Of a stretch of 60,000 nucleotides of DNA, positions 40,923 through 50,233 are shown in pieces (position 1 is the stretch's first letter; each line of letters begins with the position of its first letter). The notes below the pieces were generated by a model. The model made no database searches. It was not told the origin of the DNA and saw only the letters and a program-made list of their open reading frames with translations. A program made the translations under genes and the position numbers. Origin of the DNA: Symsagittifera roscoffensis (Eukaryota > Xenacoelomorpha > Acoela > Convolutidae); contig NC_087064.1 in assembly GCF_963678635.1 (NCBI RefSeq), positions 55,872,338-55,932,337 on the forward strand. The letters are read 5' to 3'.

Positions 40923-43900
40923 ATGGCAGACAGATTCTGGAAATCCATGCCCGCGGCCCTGAAGACGCCTACTCTTGATGAGCTGTACAGACGCCTGAGG
41001 GACCTGGATTATACCCAAATAGACGAGAGAATGGCGGTAATGCTGAATGCCATCCTCCAGTTGGAAGACCAGGGTGAATGCAGGGAGTCTGCGATGGAGG
41101 CTGTCTTGATGATCGGCTACACCACCGAGGGAATATCGAACCAAGAACCGACCAGATCGTTGTCTTGGAATGTGGATGGAGGAGTAAGGGGTTTTGACTT
41201 GGCAAGGAATCCTGGCCTGAATAACAATACCGAATATGGCGCAGGGGAATTCCCACTACCGACTAGGCCAACAGTAAGATCCACAAGCCAGAGCTCGAGT
41301 AGGGTGCCATCGATGTCACGAACGCAACAGACGACCGAGGCATATCCGGATCTAGGTGTTCTAAAGAAAGAGCTCGAGAAGACGCAGAAGGAAAGGAATA
41401 AGGCGAACCTCGATCGGGATCAGGCAAAGCTGGATCGGGAGAAGGTTCAGCTGGAAAGGGACCAGGCGGTCAACGAGCGAGATCACGCTCTGAGGTTGCT
41501 TGAGATGCAAAAAGCTGAACATCAACAGGAGCTAAGGGTGCGGGAGAACGCCGCAAATCGTGATCAACTGAGGTCGGAGTTGGACAGAATAGAACAACGA
41601 CAACGCGAGCTTGATGCACAGAAGGGAGCCAGGCCGAAGGAGCGAGTGGTCACCAGCTCGAGGCCAGAGTCACGTATGGAGGTGGATGAAGCCCCCAGAG
41701 CAAGAGCACGGTTCAACCTTGACCGCGAGGCCCGAGAACACATGAGTGAAGGGTTGGAAATCTTGATACCGAATGACGCAACGTCTTCCTTGCGTAGCCT
41801 AGAGACGCAACCCATACGCCCACTGATGGATGTGGAGCTGCCGGGATATACCCCAACCTCGACCTCGAGTGACAGTCAGGTGAGCGGCGGCTCATCGCGT
41901 CTGAAAGAACTGGGCGAGAGATTGCGACAAAAGAGTCGTGAGAGTTCGGCAAGACCGGAGCTTCCCCCGACGTGGAGGGAACAGCCGATTAGGAGTGTCG
42001 TGATCTCGAGTTATAAGAAGAATACAGAGGGGAGGTACCACAGGCACAATCGGCTGGACTGGAGTGCGGAGCAGAAAGCTAGGAGAGACTGCTTTCATGA
42101 TGCGGCCTGGGTGCAGTACTTGGCGCCACCCCGGGTACCAGAAGGTGCGGTTCACCTAATCGTAGGGGACAGCCTGGTGCGGGTGTTGACCCGGATCCGA
42201 TCGCACTGGCAGACAGGAATCTTGAGTTTCGCTGGAGCTGCCACGCCACAGATGTTGGCAACGCTTGACATGCTGGGGATGACCAAAGTATACACGGTGA
42301 CCCTGATGGTCGGGACCAACGATGTATCAAGGGGAGAAGCGAGGAAAATAACAAGGCTGCACGATAAGGTGAGCTGCCTTCTTGAGGAACTGAGGATTCA
42401 GATGGACCCCATCCTGTTGACGGTATGTACTGTCCCCTACAACATGATGTTTGATCAGCACGCCTTGGAGATGAACGAGAAGGTGCGGAACCTAAACAAG
42501 GTGATACGAGACATCCACCGGAAGAGTGTGCTCCCTGTCAGACTGTTGGACGTGGCAGAGCGCATGGAGAAAGAGGGATTCCCTGAAGACACCTCCAATG
42601 ATGGAATCCATTTCGATAGACCAAGGGGAGCAGAGTGGCTAAACGACGTCTTCCAAGAACACATAAACGCGCTAGAGGCGGATCTGCTAGAGACAGCCCA
42701 ATTCACATTAGGACCACCTCCGAACCCACCATTCCTTGCCTCAAGGGCCTTGTCTGGTCGCTTGGGACCGAGAGTTGACACTAGAGACAGTTCAAGGAGC
42801 AGCCAGACCAGATTGCAGAGTGCCACGCCAATGGAGTCTGAGGAGGTGACGTCATCAACACCTCCAGGCTCGGCGATATCCTCAGTGGTAGTGGCAGAGA
42901 GCAAACGGGAAAAGAGGTCTATGGAGACCGCTCGCTTGAGATATCCTGAGAAGGTGAAAGGGCTGGACCTGGAGGGTTTGGAATGCAGGCGAGAATTGGC
43001 GGAGACCCTGGGGATTGAACGAGTGTCGCACGAGGATTTAAACAGGCATCACTGCGTGGACTGGTTGAAAGCTCATGAGGCGCACTTCTCGAGTACGAAA
43101 TTGATGGAGACCGCGGATCTGACCGGAATTCCCACGAAAGCGATCATGGGACCCATCAATTACAGACCTCTCAAGCTGTTGGGGAGTCCTGGACCCATAG
43201 CAGAACCTCCCAAACACCGAACGAGCATCGCCAGGATCAGGTTGGCGACCCCGGCACAGTTGAAGGTGGTAGACAAGCTGCTCAATCCGGGGGGAATGGG
43301 ATTGCCAGATGCCGCTTACGAAGGCTCGAAATTGGCGGAAGATCCCAGGTACGGGAAGCCCTGTGGGAGTACCCAGCTGGCCAAAACCCTGGCAGTTTAT
43401 GATAGAGCAGATCCAGCTGCTGCGAGAGTAGTCATTGTGGCGGGATCAGACTTCGAAGGAACGTCTCCCAAGTTGTTCTGGCCGGAGACTCTGATATACT
43501 CTTTGCCAGGAGCTGAATTAAATCAGATGTTAACTCTGGTGGTGGCAATAAAGTCGGAGATGCCCTGTGAACCTGAGCTGCTATTGTTTGCAGGAATGAA
43601 TGATCACCTGCACGCGATGGGACTTCTTGAGCAACTAAAGGGCGATGAAATTCCGACATCGAGGAAGATATGGGAAGCCATTCAGGCGTTGTTTGCGGCG
43701 ATGAATGAAGTGCAAGAGAGTGTTGTCTCGAGATTTGGGTCCAAGACGAAGGTGGTGTTTATCACATCCCCTGGATACGCGAATATGCCACCCGCCCTAC
43801 AATTCGTGTACGCGGTCTTGATCCTGATAGCAGAAGGGAATGAATGGCGGATTCTAATGGCAACCCCCAATCGGGAGTTGGAGCCATCGAACCTGAGGCT

Positions 43901-44690
43901 TCGCAAGTCAGAATTGGCGGCGGCATGGGCGGACATATCTCATGCACTGAGGGGCTTTTATGGACTAGCCGACATCCTGATTGTATTAGACGAGGTGCTT
44001 TTGCTAGAGATATCGAACTTTGCCAGGCAACTTAAGTTCAGCCCAGTCATCGGGGACGATCACCCGGCGATAAGCCAATTAACGGCCAGCTTGTGGTTTC
44101 GGAGCATGGAAGTGAAGATCACGAATTCCAACAGCAAGTCTAGAGATCCGAGTAACGAGAAAAGAAATGTGGCCGAGACGGAAAAGCAATTGGAGTCGAT
44201 GAAATATCGATTGACACAAGAGAATGGTTGGTGGCCATTCTTGACACCAAGGCTGGAGAACGCCACGAATAAGACGAGGGAGGAGGCACCACCCCTCGTA
44301 AAACAAGTCTGGAGTTTTCTGGAGAAACAACTAGAGCTGGCCGAGGTAAGAGACATGACGGTGGCTAGATTTGTCTCGGCCGCCAATGAAGTGACGATTG
44401 GAGGATTCTGGAGAGAGCACGCCAAGGGTGAGCTGAGGACTAGAAGGGATCATGAGATTCTCAAGTTCTTGAGTCCTTGCTGGGAGAAGGAATTCATGGC
44501 AGGAATGTTCGGCACCACGGCGACTATCTTTGGAGCCTTCGTGCAGGAGATACTGGGCATGCCCATCAGCCTGCTCTTGGCTTTGTATTTGGTTTACCCC
44601 AGATACTTGTTTAACATGGGCCCAGCATACATGTTTAGTCGAGGAGTGGAGACACTTCGAGTTGATGGTACCTGGCACTATTACTCTTGA
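40923..44690 (+). CDS. Second polyprotein, part 1: coiled coil, SGNH hydrolase and degenerate SGNH-like domain (1,255 aa)
   Basis: The N-terminal 130 residues are unassigned. About 140-235 is a strong coiled coil with repeated LDRDQAK/LERDQAV heptads. Residues 405-590 are an SGNH/GDSL hydrolase: block I IVGDSL (Ser417), block II SFAGAA, block III GTND (Asn466), block V DGIHF (Asp560, His563). All catalytic residues are present, so ester or acyl hydrolysis is plausible. Residues 835-1,050 repeat the pattern in degraded form: VAGSDF (Ser842), LPGAEL, AGMND (Asn893) and GDDHPA (His1047). The C-terminal 100 residues are hydrophobic (GMPISLLLALYLVYP). The frame ends at 44,690 and the coding sense continues in the -1 frame. 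Its place after pol is that of env, but it has no signal peptide or glycoprotein pattern. Confidence 0.85.
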   Translation: MADRFWKSMPAALKTPTLDELYRRLRDLDYTQIDERMAVMLNAILQLEDQGECRESAMEAVLMIGYTTEGISNQEPTRSLSWNVDGGVRGFDLARNPGLNNNTEYGAGEFPLPTRPTVRSTSQSSSRVPSMSRTQQTTEAYPDLGVLKKELEKTQKERNKANLDRDQAKLDREKVQLERDQAVNERDHALRLLEMQKAEHQQELRVRENAANRDQLRSELDRIEQRQRELDAQKGARPKERVVTSSRPESRMEVDEAPRARARFNLDREAREHMSEGLEILIPNDATSSLRSLETQPIRPLMDVELPGYTPTSTSSDSQVSGGSSRLKELGERLRQKSRESSARPELPPTWREQPIRSVVISSYKKNTEGRYHRHNRLDWSAEQKARRDCFHDAAWVQYLAPPRVPEGAVHLIVGDSLVRVLTRIRSHWQTGILSFAGAATPQMLATLDMLGMTKVYTVTLMVGTNDVSRGEARKITRLHDKVSCLLEELRIQMDPILLTVCTVPYNMMFDQHALEMNEKVRNLNKVIRDIHRKSVLPVRLLDVAERMEKEGFPEDTSNDGIHFDRPRGAEWLNDVFQEHINALEADLLETAQFTLGPPPNPPFLASRALSGRLGPRVDTRDSSRSSQTRLQSATPMESEEVTSSTPPGSAISSVVVAESKREKRSMETARLRYPEKVKGLDLEGLECRRELAETLGIERVSHEDLNRHHCVDWLKAHEAHFSSTKLMETADLTGIPTKAIMGPINYRPLKLLGSPGPIAEPPKHRTSIARIRLATPAQLKVVDKLLNPGGMGLPDAAYEGSKLAEDPRYGKPCGSTQLAKTLAVYDRADPAAARVVIVAGSDFEGTSPKLFWPETLIYSLPGAELNQMLTLVVAIKSEMPCEPELLLFAGMNDHLHAMGLLEQLKGDEIPTSRKIWEAIQALFAAMNEVQESVVSRFGSKTKVVFITSPGYANMPPALQFVYAVLILIAEGNEWRILMATPNRELEPSNLRLRKSELAAAWADISHALRGFYGLADILIVLDEVLLLEISNFARQLKFSPVIGDDHPAISQLTASLWFRSMEVKITNSNSKSRDPSNEKRNVAETEKQLESMKYRLTQENGWWPFLTPRLENATNKTREEAPPLVKQVWSFLEKQLELAEVRDMTVARFVSAANEVTIGGFWREHAKGELRTRRDHEILKFLSPCWEKEFMAGMFGTTATIFGAFVQEILGMPISLLLALYLVYPRYLFNMGPAYMFSRGVETLRVDGTWHYYS

Positions 44691-46258
44691 CCCATGGGGA
44701 ATTGGTGTCGTTTCATCGATTAATGGAATATGGAGAGCCTCTGTCTATGGGGAGAGTCCACTCGAGCATTGAAACCAGCTCCTACAAGTGTGCCGCGGGG
44801 TTGAAGACGTTGTTGGTGCAATACCTCATGATGCAGAATCGGCACATGACGGGTGAAGATGAGAATCCAACCTCGAGAGAAGAATGGAAGAAGACGAATA
44901 GAGGGATGCCTCTGCTGACGGACCTATGCCTGGCAATGAGGTCGGACCCAATGGGGATAATCCGGGGCCTAGAGGAGGTGGTGACCTGCATTTATGGTCC
45001 AGCAGTGACGTACGCGTTCCCAGACCCCCTGGTGACAACGTATCGTCACTCTGTAACGCACTTGAGTCTTATCGGTATACTGGATGGGACGGCGTTAAAT
45101 TGGTGTCAGCAGGAGGTGCTCAGAGGGCGAATGAGCAACACGGTACTCTTTGGAAAGGTGAAAGATGCCGAGCTAATAGTGTACAACTTCAGGGGGCAAA
45201 TGCAATGTAGAATGGGAGGCAAGCGAGAGGGTCCCATCGAAATGTATCCCAAATTCTGGAACTTGAACCCATTGACAGCAGACGGACGAGAAATCTTGAG
45301 AATTCCTGCCTGGAAGGAGTGCTTCGCACTGGTGAAGAGGGAGCTGGAGACCATAATGGAGAAAGAAATCCTCCCAGCCACCATGCCTGAGTTCCCAATA
45401 GTCAGGAGGATGACCTTAGGAATGAACAGTCCCTTGGTAGTTCCCTCCATAATGGCGAGGATGACGACGGAGGAAATGCAGAAGGATTTCACTGATGGCT
45501 GGGACCCCCTGTTCATCGGCTACACGGCGGCGGTCTACTTCCATACTAGCGAGGCGAAGGTAAATTCGTGGACGACGCGAGCGAAAAAGATGAGAGGTTC
45601 GCAGCCCCCCGGATATGAGGTGCGAAAGGTCTTGAGAGCTCTTGAGCAGGAGGGACTTGAGAACATGCTACCCATATGGGATGATGGCAGGATGATCGTG
45701 ATGGAGGGGCACGTCGCATTGGTGGACGACATGAAATTTGCAACGAGAAAATACAGGGCACCCTATGGCTTAGAACAGGTGGAAGTGAGACAGGAGGGAA
45801 AAGAACTAGATGCAGCAGGTCAACTGCACGTAGCCCTGACGGAGTACAAGAAATTGGACCCTACGACACCATCACCACTGTCAGTGGACACGCCTGGAGA
45901 CAAGAGGAGTGGACCCGTCGAGGACCGATTTAAGAAAATTCTCGAGAGAAGGAGACATGAATCAGAAGAAGAGAGTATGGATGAAACTCTCAGTGAAGCC
46001 GGTGAAGACATGGAAGTGGGGAATACGCCTGAACCAGGGCCATCAGGGGAGGAGCTCACCACTCAAGAGCTGTTGAAAGACTTGAGCGAGGAGAATTGGG
46101 CAGATACTGCCACCCCACTTCTGAATCCGTCCCCCCGGAAGAATCTGGAATTGCCATTGGCAAATGAGACCTTCAATATGGGGATGATACTCTTGAGCTC
46201 GGAGGAAAGGGAAAGGAACACTTTCGAAGGGAATAGGGACATATTCCTGGGTCTCTGA
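44687..46258 (+). CDS. Second polyprotein, part 2 (523 codons), function unknown
   Basis: The frame has no ATG at its head. It follows part 1 in the -1 frame at a TT run near 44,687, so it is a continuation and not a separate gene. The sequence is globular and mixed for about 390 residues, with no motif I recognise. It then turns Ser/Thr/Glu-rich and disordered (about 390-480). It ends at TGA 46,256-46,258, while the -1 frame is open from 46,252 onward and leads into part 3. Confidence 0.75.
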   Translation: MTHGELVSFHRLMEYGEPLSMGRVHSSIETSSYKCAAGLKTLLVQYLMMQNRHMTGEDENPTSREEWKKTNRGMPLLTDLCLAMRSDPMGIIRGLEEVVTCIYGPAVTYAFPDPLVTTYRHSVTHLSLIGILDGTALNWCQQEVLRGRMSNTVLFGKVKDAELIVYNFRGQMQCRMGGKREGPIEMYPKFWNLNPLTADGREILRIPAWKECFALVKRELETIMEKEILPATMPEFPIVRRMTLGMNSPLVVPSIMARMTTEEMQKDFTDGWDPLFIGYTAAVYFHTSEAKVNSWTTRAKKMRGSQPPGYEVRKVLRALEQEGLENMLPIWDDGRMIVMEGHVALVDDMKFATRKYRAPYGLEQVEVRQEGKELDAAGQLHVALTEYKKLDPTTPSPLSVDTPGDKRSGPVEDRFKKILERRRHESEEESMDETLSEAGEDMEVGNTPEPGPSGEELTTQELLKDLSEENWADTATPLLNPSPRKNLELPLANETFNMGMILLSSEERERNTFEGNRDIFLGL

Positions 46259-49200
46259 AGAACGATGCTTGGCAGGAGTTCTTGGAAGAATTCAATCAAG
46301 AAGTGGGCAGCGAGACGACGCTGGACAAGTTCAAGGAGGAACTATGGGACACAGTCGTAAGATTTGGAGAACCGCTTCTGATAGGAACGGGCCTGGATGA
46401 GAAGGCGAGAAAAGAGCTGCTGAGCAAGCTGGTAGAGCTGAGGAATTCACGATCGAAGACTAGAGAAGAAAAATGTGAGGACAGCTCTACTCTGAAACAA
46501 AAAACTGTAGATAAAATAATGGATGATATAAAAAGGGATAAGGTTGGGACTAGTAATATGATTAAAAGTACTAATATCCTTAAGGCTCGAGCAGGGGGGA
46601 GGCAAGAGTTGGAAGGACTGGAGGTAGACAGAGAGATCGAATCAGTGATGATAGCCACAACACCCTCAAGCAAAGGTGGGAAGACTCGCAAGAGGAAGAG
46701 AGAAGTGGAGGGATTGGGTAGTCCTTCAGTGGATGCTGTTTCGGAAGAAAGCTTGAGAGAGACGGCGCCCATGGTTTTGGCTCGATGCAAGACGGCGGCA
46801 TACAAGAGCAGCTCGGAGCTCAGAAGACCACTCGAAGTAGAGAAGGAAATAGAGGCTTCCACCAGTTCGACATCGGAGGAAGACTTCATGCCCCAGAAGA
46901 TAAACGTAAAGAGAGGTTCAACGAACGGACAGACATGGGAAGTGGATGTCGGCAAAGGATGGATCTCGAAGGCACACCAGGCCACGGGCAAGCAAGTGAC
47001 GAGTGATCCATTGGAGAAAAACAAGACGAGAAACACCTCTCGGACGTGGTGGGTGGCCCTCGAGACATTGAAGGAAATGGAGGACTGCTTAAAGAAGTTG
47101 GACAGTGGTTTAGCTCGCAAGCGACGCAATTGGGCCACCCAGCAAAAGGCCGAGATTAATAAAATAGAGATGGCGAATCAGCTGAAGAGGTCCTGGCAGA
47201 ACTTGTTGAAAGATCATTTTGAAGAGGCAATGAGGACACCCTCATCAGCACCGCCATTGATGGCGAATCCCTTCGTTAGAACCGCAGGACAATTGATGTT
47301 CACCTGGAGTCTGGTGGGAATAGAGTTAGAGACATTGACCTCATATGACAGGCTAAAGTTGGGAGGCAAGAAGCTAGATGTGTATCAAGCACTGATGCAA
47401 CACGTGGCCAGGGACAATTCAGGCTTGAGCCTGGCTAGGAGGAAGGATGCCACATGTTTCTTGAGATGGATAATGTCAATGATGTCTGACAGCACCATCT
47501 TGGCGTGCCACCAAAGAGCAAGCGGAAGTAAAACCGCGGAAAAAAGAGTCTCAACGATCATCTTAAACGTGTATCAGAGTACTGGAATAGAAAAGGAAGA
47601 TGGTTCCAGACTATCCCTAGAGAACCACAGAAAGCTAGATGAGGTGCGGAGGTTTTCTAACAAGAAGTTTGAAGAAGAACATGATGTTCACCGTAACCTG
47701 GCCTCGTCAGAGCAGTACTCGAGACCCAGCGAGAAGGGGGAATACCAATACGTGTCAGGAGTGATGGGAATAGCCTACAACCCCTTCTTAGACTCAGAAA
47801 CTGGAGGCGCTCACAGAAACCACGAGGTAGCGGAGCTGCTGAAGTTTTGGACAGAAAGAATAATGGAAATAGACGCGGTGGAAAAAGAGAGGCCGAGCCT
47901 GGGCCTGATTCTTGAGAAAACACCGGAGGTAGTGAGCATACCGCGCTCGAACAAGAGAGTTGAAGTGAACATGGGTGATGGCAATGGCTTGCTGATCACG
48001 AACTTGGGAGTGGTATGGAAGCTACTAAGACCCTCCTGGTGCGCACATCCCCATGCGAGTCTGATCGAGGAGACCACCGAAAGGGTGAGGTTAGCTCCTA
48101 CGGAAGACGAAGATTTGGCGAAGTTAAGTGTGGTGCACAAACTGATCTTACCTCAGCTGAAGGAGTCAAGCGAAAAGACGAACAATCTCGAGTCAGCAAA
48201 GAAAATGGAACCGGGTAGCTGTCTGGATTCTACGCGTGGGAGTGGAGAGCACACTTGCGATGGACGATCATGTGTCAGGATATTGTCCTTTCAAAAAGAA
48301 GATCTGATTACTTGGTTTGAAGACATCACGGAAAGGGAGAAAAGTGAAGTACAAATAGTGGCGGAGTGTTACGCGAGAACTACGGTGAACATAGCGACAG
48401 CTCTCGGATTCTTCTCGAGAATGTGTAGTCTGCAGTCACTGGAGAGGCTAGAGTCTGAGCATCATTTGGTGACGGCGTTGAGCGTGGAATCATGGCCGGG
48501 AGTGTTGCAGGTGACTCAAAAACATATCCGGAGCTGGAAGGTTGGTCTCGAAGCAGAAATGGGGTTTCCCATGAGCGAAGCTTATGGCCTGCCATTGAAC
48601 GCAAAATCCCTGATAGGGTCAATGATGGCCAATTTGTGCGGAAGCCACTACCCACTGCACATGGCGATGGTGGAAGCATCCAGCCAGAGAATATTGGTGG
48701 ACAAGGCATTTTCAGTGCCCAAGTGCGTGAGGCTGGCTCGGGTATCGCATCACTCGCACAAGTTGTTGAGGAAAATCAAAGGGGGAGTACCGAAGGAGTT
48801 GAGAGATGACTTGAGTGAAATCTGGGGAGAAGAGCTTTCGAAGTTGGAAAGTGAGAACACAAGCGATCACGAGAGACAAAACGTGATCGGAAAGCCTGTG
48901 GGGGGTACTACAAACATGGGAGAGAACGACACGATGCATGAGAAAATGATGGAACTTGAGCCTCTCTTGGAAGCCTCGGGAGAGCGTAACCTCAGGAGCA
49001 TTGAGATCACCCATGGAGAGTGCCCATGCCACTGTCTGGCACAAACGGTGTGGTATCCAGATCACAAGAACCTTTGCCTGGTGTGGGATATAGAAGAAAT
49101 TCGGTCGATCGGGCTACCGGATCACCGGCAGAAGGTGACGCTCTTAGTAGTGAGTACGATGCTGGCTCTGAGATGGATAGATGAGAATATAATGAAGTAT

Positions 49201-49329
49201 CGGGAAGCGACGACGCCAACGGCTGAATCAATATATGCAATAGACTACAGCAGGGACTCGAGTTGTTTGAGACTGCGTGCAAAGTATTCGCCATACCAAC
49301 GGAAGTCAGAAACGTATGGAGCCGTTTGA
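46252..49329 (+). CDS. Second polyprotein, part 3 (about 1,025 codons), function unknown
   Basis: The -1-frame continuation. The first 260 residues are charged, Ser/Lys/Glu-rich and probably disordered. The rest is mainly helical and globular, with no catalytic motif recognised. A WYPDHKNLCLVWDIEEI block and a WIDENIMKYRE block near the end recur in the flanking fragments at 27,546-27,745 and on the minus strand at 51,684-52,143, so this part is a conserved family protein. The true frame leaves this one near 49,253-49,262; the last 20 or so codons are out-of-frame reading. The minus-strand fragment at 51,684-52,034 passes this boundary without a break. Confidence 0.75.
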   Translation, partial: SLKNDAWQEFLEEFNQEVGSETTLDKFKEELWDTVVRFGEPLLIGTGLDEKARKELLSKLVELRNSRSKTREEKCEDSSTLKQKTVDKIMDDIKRDKVGTSNMIKSTNILKARAGGRQELEGLEVDREIESVMIATTPSSKGGKTRKRKREVEGLGSPSVDAVSEESLRETAPMVLARCKTAAYKSSSELRRPLEVEKEIEASTSSTSEEDFMPQKINVKRGSTNGQTWEVDVGKGWISKAHQATGKQVTSDPLEKNKTRNTSRTWWVALETLKEMEDCLKKLDSGLARKRRNWATQQKAEINKIEMANQLKRSWQNLLKDHFEEAMRTPSSAPPLMANPFVRTAGQLMFTWSLVGIELETLTSYDRLKLGGKKLDVYQALMQHVARDNSGLSLARRKDATCFLRWIMSMMSDSTILACHQRASGSKTAEKRVSTIILNVYQSTGIEKEDGSRLSLENHRKLDEVRRFSNKKFEEEHDVHRNLASSEQYSRPSEKGEYQYVSGVMGIAYNPFLDSETGGAHRNHEVAELLKFWTERIMEIDAVEKERPSLGLILEKTPEVVSIPRSNKRVEVNMGDGNGLLITNLGVVWKLLRPSWCAHPHASLIEETTERVRLAPTEDEDLAKLSVVHKLILPQLKESSEKTNNLESAKKMEPGSCLDSTRGSGEHTCDGRSCVRILSFQKEDLITWFEDITEREKSEVQIVAECYARTTVNIATALGFFSRMCSLQSLERLESEHHLVTALSVESWPGVLQVTQKHIRSWKVGLEAEMGFPMSEAYGLPLNAKSLIGSMMANLCGSHYPLHMAMVEASSQRILVDKAFSVPKCVRLARVSHHSHKLLRKIKGGVPKELRDDLSEIWGEELSKLESENTSDHERQNVIGKPVGGTTNMGENDTMHEKMMELEPLLEASGERNLRSIEITHGECPCHCLAQTVWYPDHKNLCLVWDIEEIRSIGLPDHRQKVTLLVVSTMLALRWIDENIMKYREATTPTAESIYAIDYSRDSSCLRLRAKYSPYQRKSETYGAV

Positions 49330-49550
49330 GGTACTTTCCATGGTTTCGGGCGACGCTGACATCTTGGTTGTACGTGACAACGAAAAATCACATGAGAAGG
49401 CATCAAAAGGAGTATCGACAGTTCCAGGCCGAGATTGGGCCGGAGGCTTTCAAAAGACCCCTGTTAACCCATCGAAATGCGATCACGACAGGATGGAAGA
49501 GAGTGGGTAAGATGTCTAGAGATAACACCAAAGCGAGGGATCAATACTAG
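49263..49550 (+). CDS. Second polyprotein, part 4 (95 codons)
   Basis: Continues part 3 in the -1 frame. It is basic and helical (RRHQKEYRQFQAEIGPEAFK). Homologous stretches are intact at 53,008-53,343 (plus) and 51,684-52,034 (minus). It stops at TAG 49,548-49,550. In the older plus-strand copy the frame runs uninterrupted through the equivalent point, so the stop here follows a one-base loss near the AGGGATC at 49,536. Confidence 0.7.
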   Translation: MFETACKVFAIPTEVRNVWSRLRYFPWFRATLTSWLYVTTKNHMRRHQKEYRQFQAEIGPEAFKRPLLTHRNAITTGWKRVGKMSRDNTKARDQY

Positions 49551-49558
49551 AGGAGGAC

Positions 49559-49804
49559 TTGGCGAAGAACGTGAGCTTGAGCCTGCACAATTCCTTTTGT
49601 TTAAACCGGGAATCTAGGGTGAAAGCACTACCCAACCAGGCGAAGAGGTTGCAGGAGCAAAGAGAATGGATGCGATCATATGAACAGCTGAAGGCTTGGG
49701 AGGAGATCGTGATTAGCTCCGATGATGAAGAAGAACTGTTGAGACAGTTTGCCGTATCCAGTACTTCAGGAGACGGCACCTCTAAGGCGAAGAGTGAAAG
49801 ATGA
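49559..49804 (+). CDS. Second polyprotein, part 5: C-terminus (81 codons)
   Basis: Last piece, again in the -1 frame and without an ATG start. It contains the SYEQLKAWEE block shared with 53,290-53,340 and ends with an acidic and Ser-rich tail. Stop at 49,802-49,804. Together, parts 1-5 span 8,882 bases, about 2,960 residues. Confidence 0.7.
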   Translation: MAKNVSLSLHNSFCLNRESRVKALPNQAKRLQEQREWMRSYEQLKAWEEIVISSDDEEELLRQFAVSSTSGDGTSKAKSER

Positions 49805-50233
49805 ACGGATGGCTCGAATGGATCTTGAGTCTTGAGAGGGAAAGGGGGCTTGAGTGTGGATCCGGGTGAAACCTGGATTCACGAAAAAGAAATTTTAACC
49901 AAACAAATATTGTTATTAATATACTATATTTACTATATAAATGGAAATACTGCATAACAATTTCCTGATTGAATGGGACAAAAGAAATTTTAAATGATTG
50001 GCTTAAAAAGCGAGAATTCAAGGGTGCAGGTGTGTGCAGATTTTGATTGCTGTTTAGCGATAGTGTGAAAATTTTACATGGCCGTGAATTTTTGGGGTGT
50101 AGATAAGCTTAAGTCTGCTGCAAACTTCTGTAAATGACCACTGGCACTGTATCTTGAGCAACACTCGGTTTTCTGGGACTCACTGGTAGACGACGGCACG
50201 CGATGAGGACATCGATCTCGAATCCGGGGAGTA
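49805..50233 (+). other. 3' untranslated region of the giant element
   Basis: No frame. It contains short CTTGAGTCTTGAG repeats. The purine tract GGGGAGTA directly before the 3' LTR (50,226-50,233) is the best polypurine-tract candidate; the LTR at 53,836 has AGGGAGTG at the same place. This region occurs again, diverged, at 27,972-28,125, 51,138-51,300, 52,567-52,997 and 53,345-53,835. Confidence 0.65.

Noticed and set aside
44687-49804. Four separate downstream genes with their own starts
   Set aside because: The apparent starts are TTG or absent, each piece follows the previous one in the -1 frame, and older copies read through two of the boundaries.
40923-49804. The second block as a retroviral envelope gene
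   Set aside because: No signal peptide, furin-like site, fusion peptide or C-terminal membrane anchor. Instead it has a coiled coil and SGNH hydrolase blocks.
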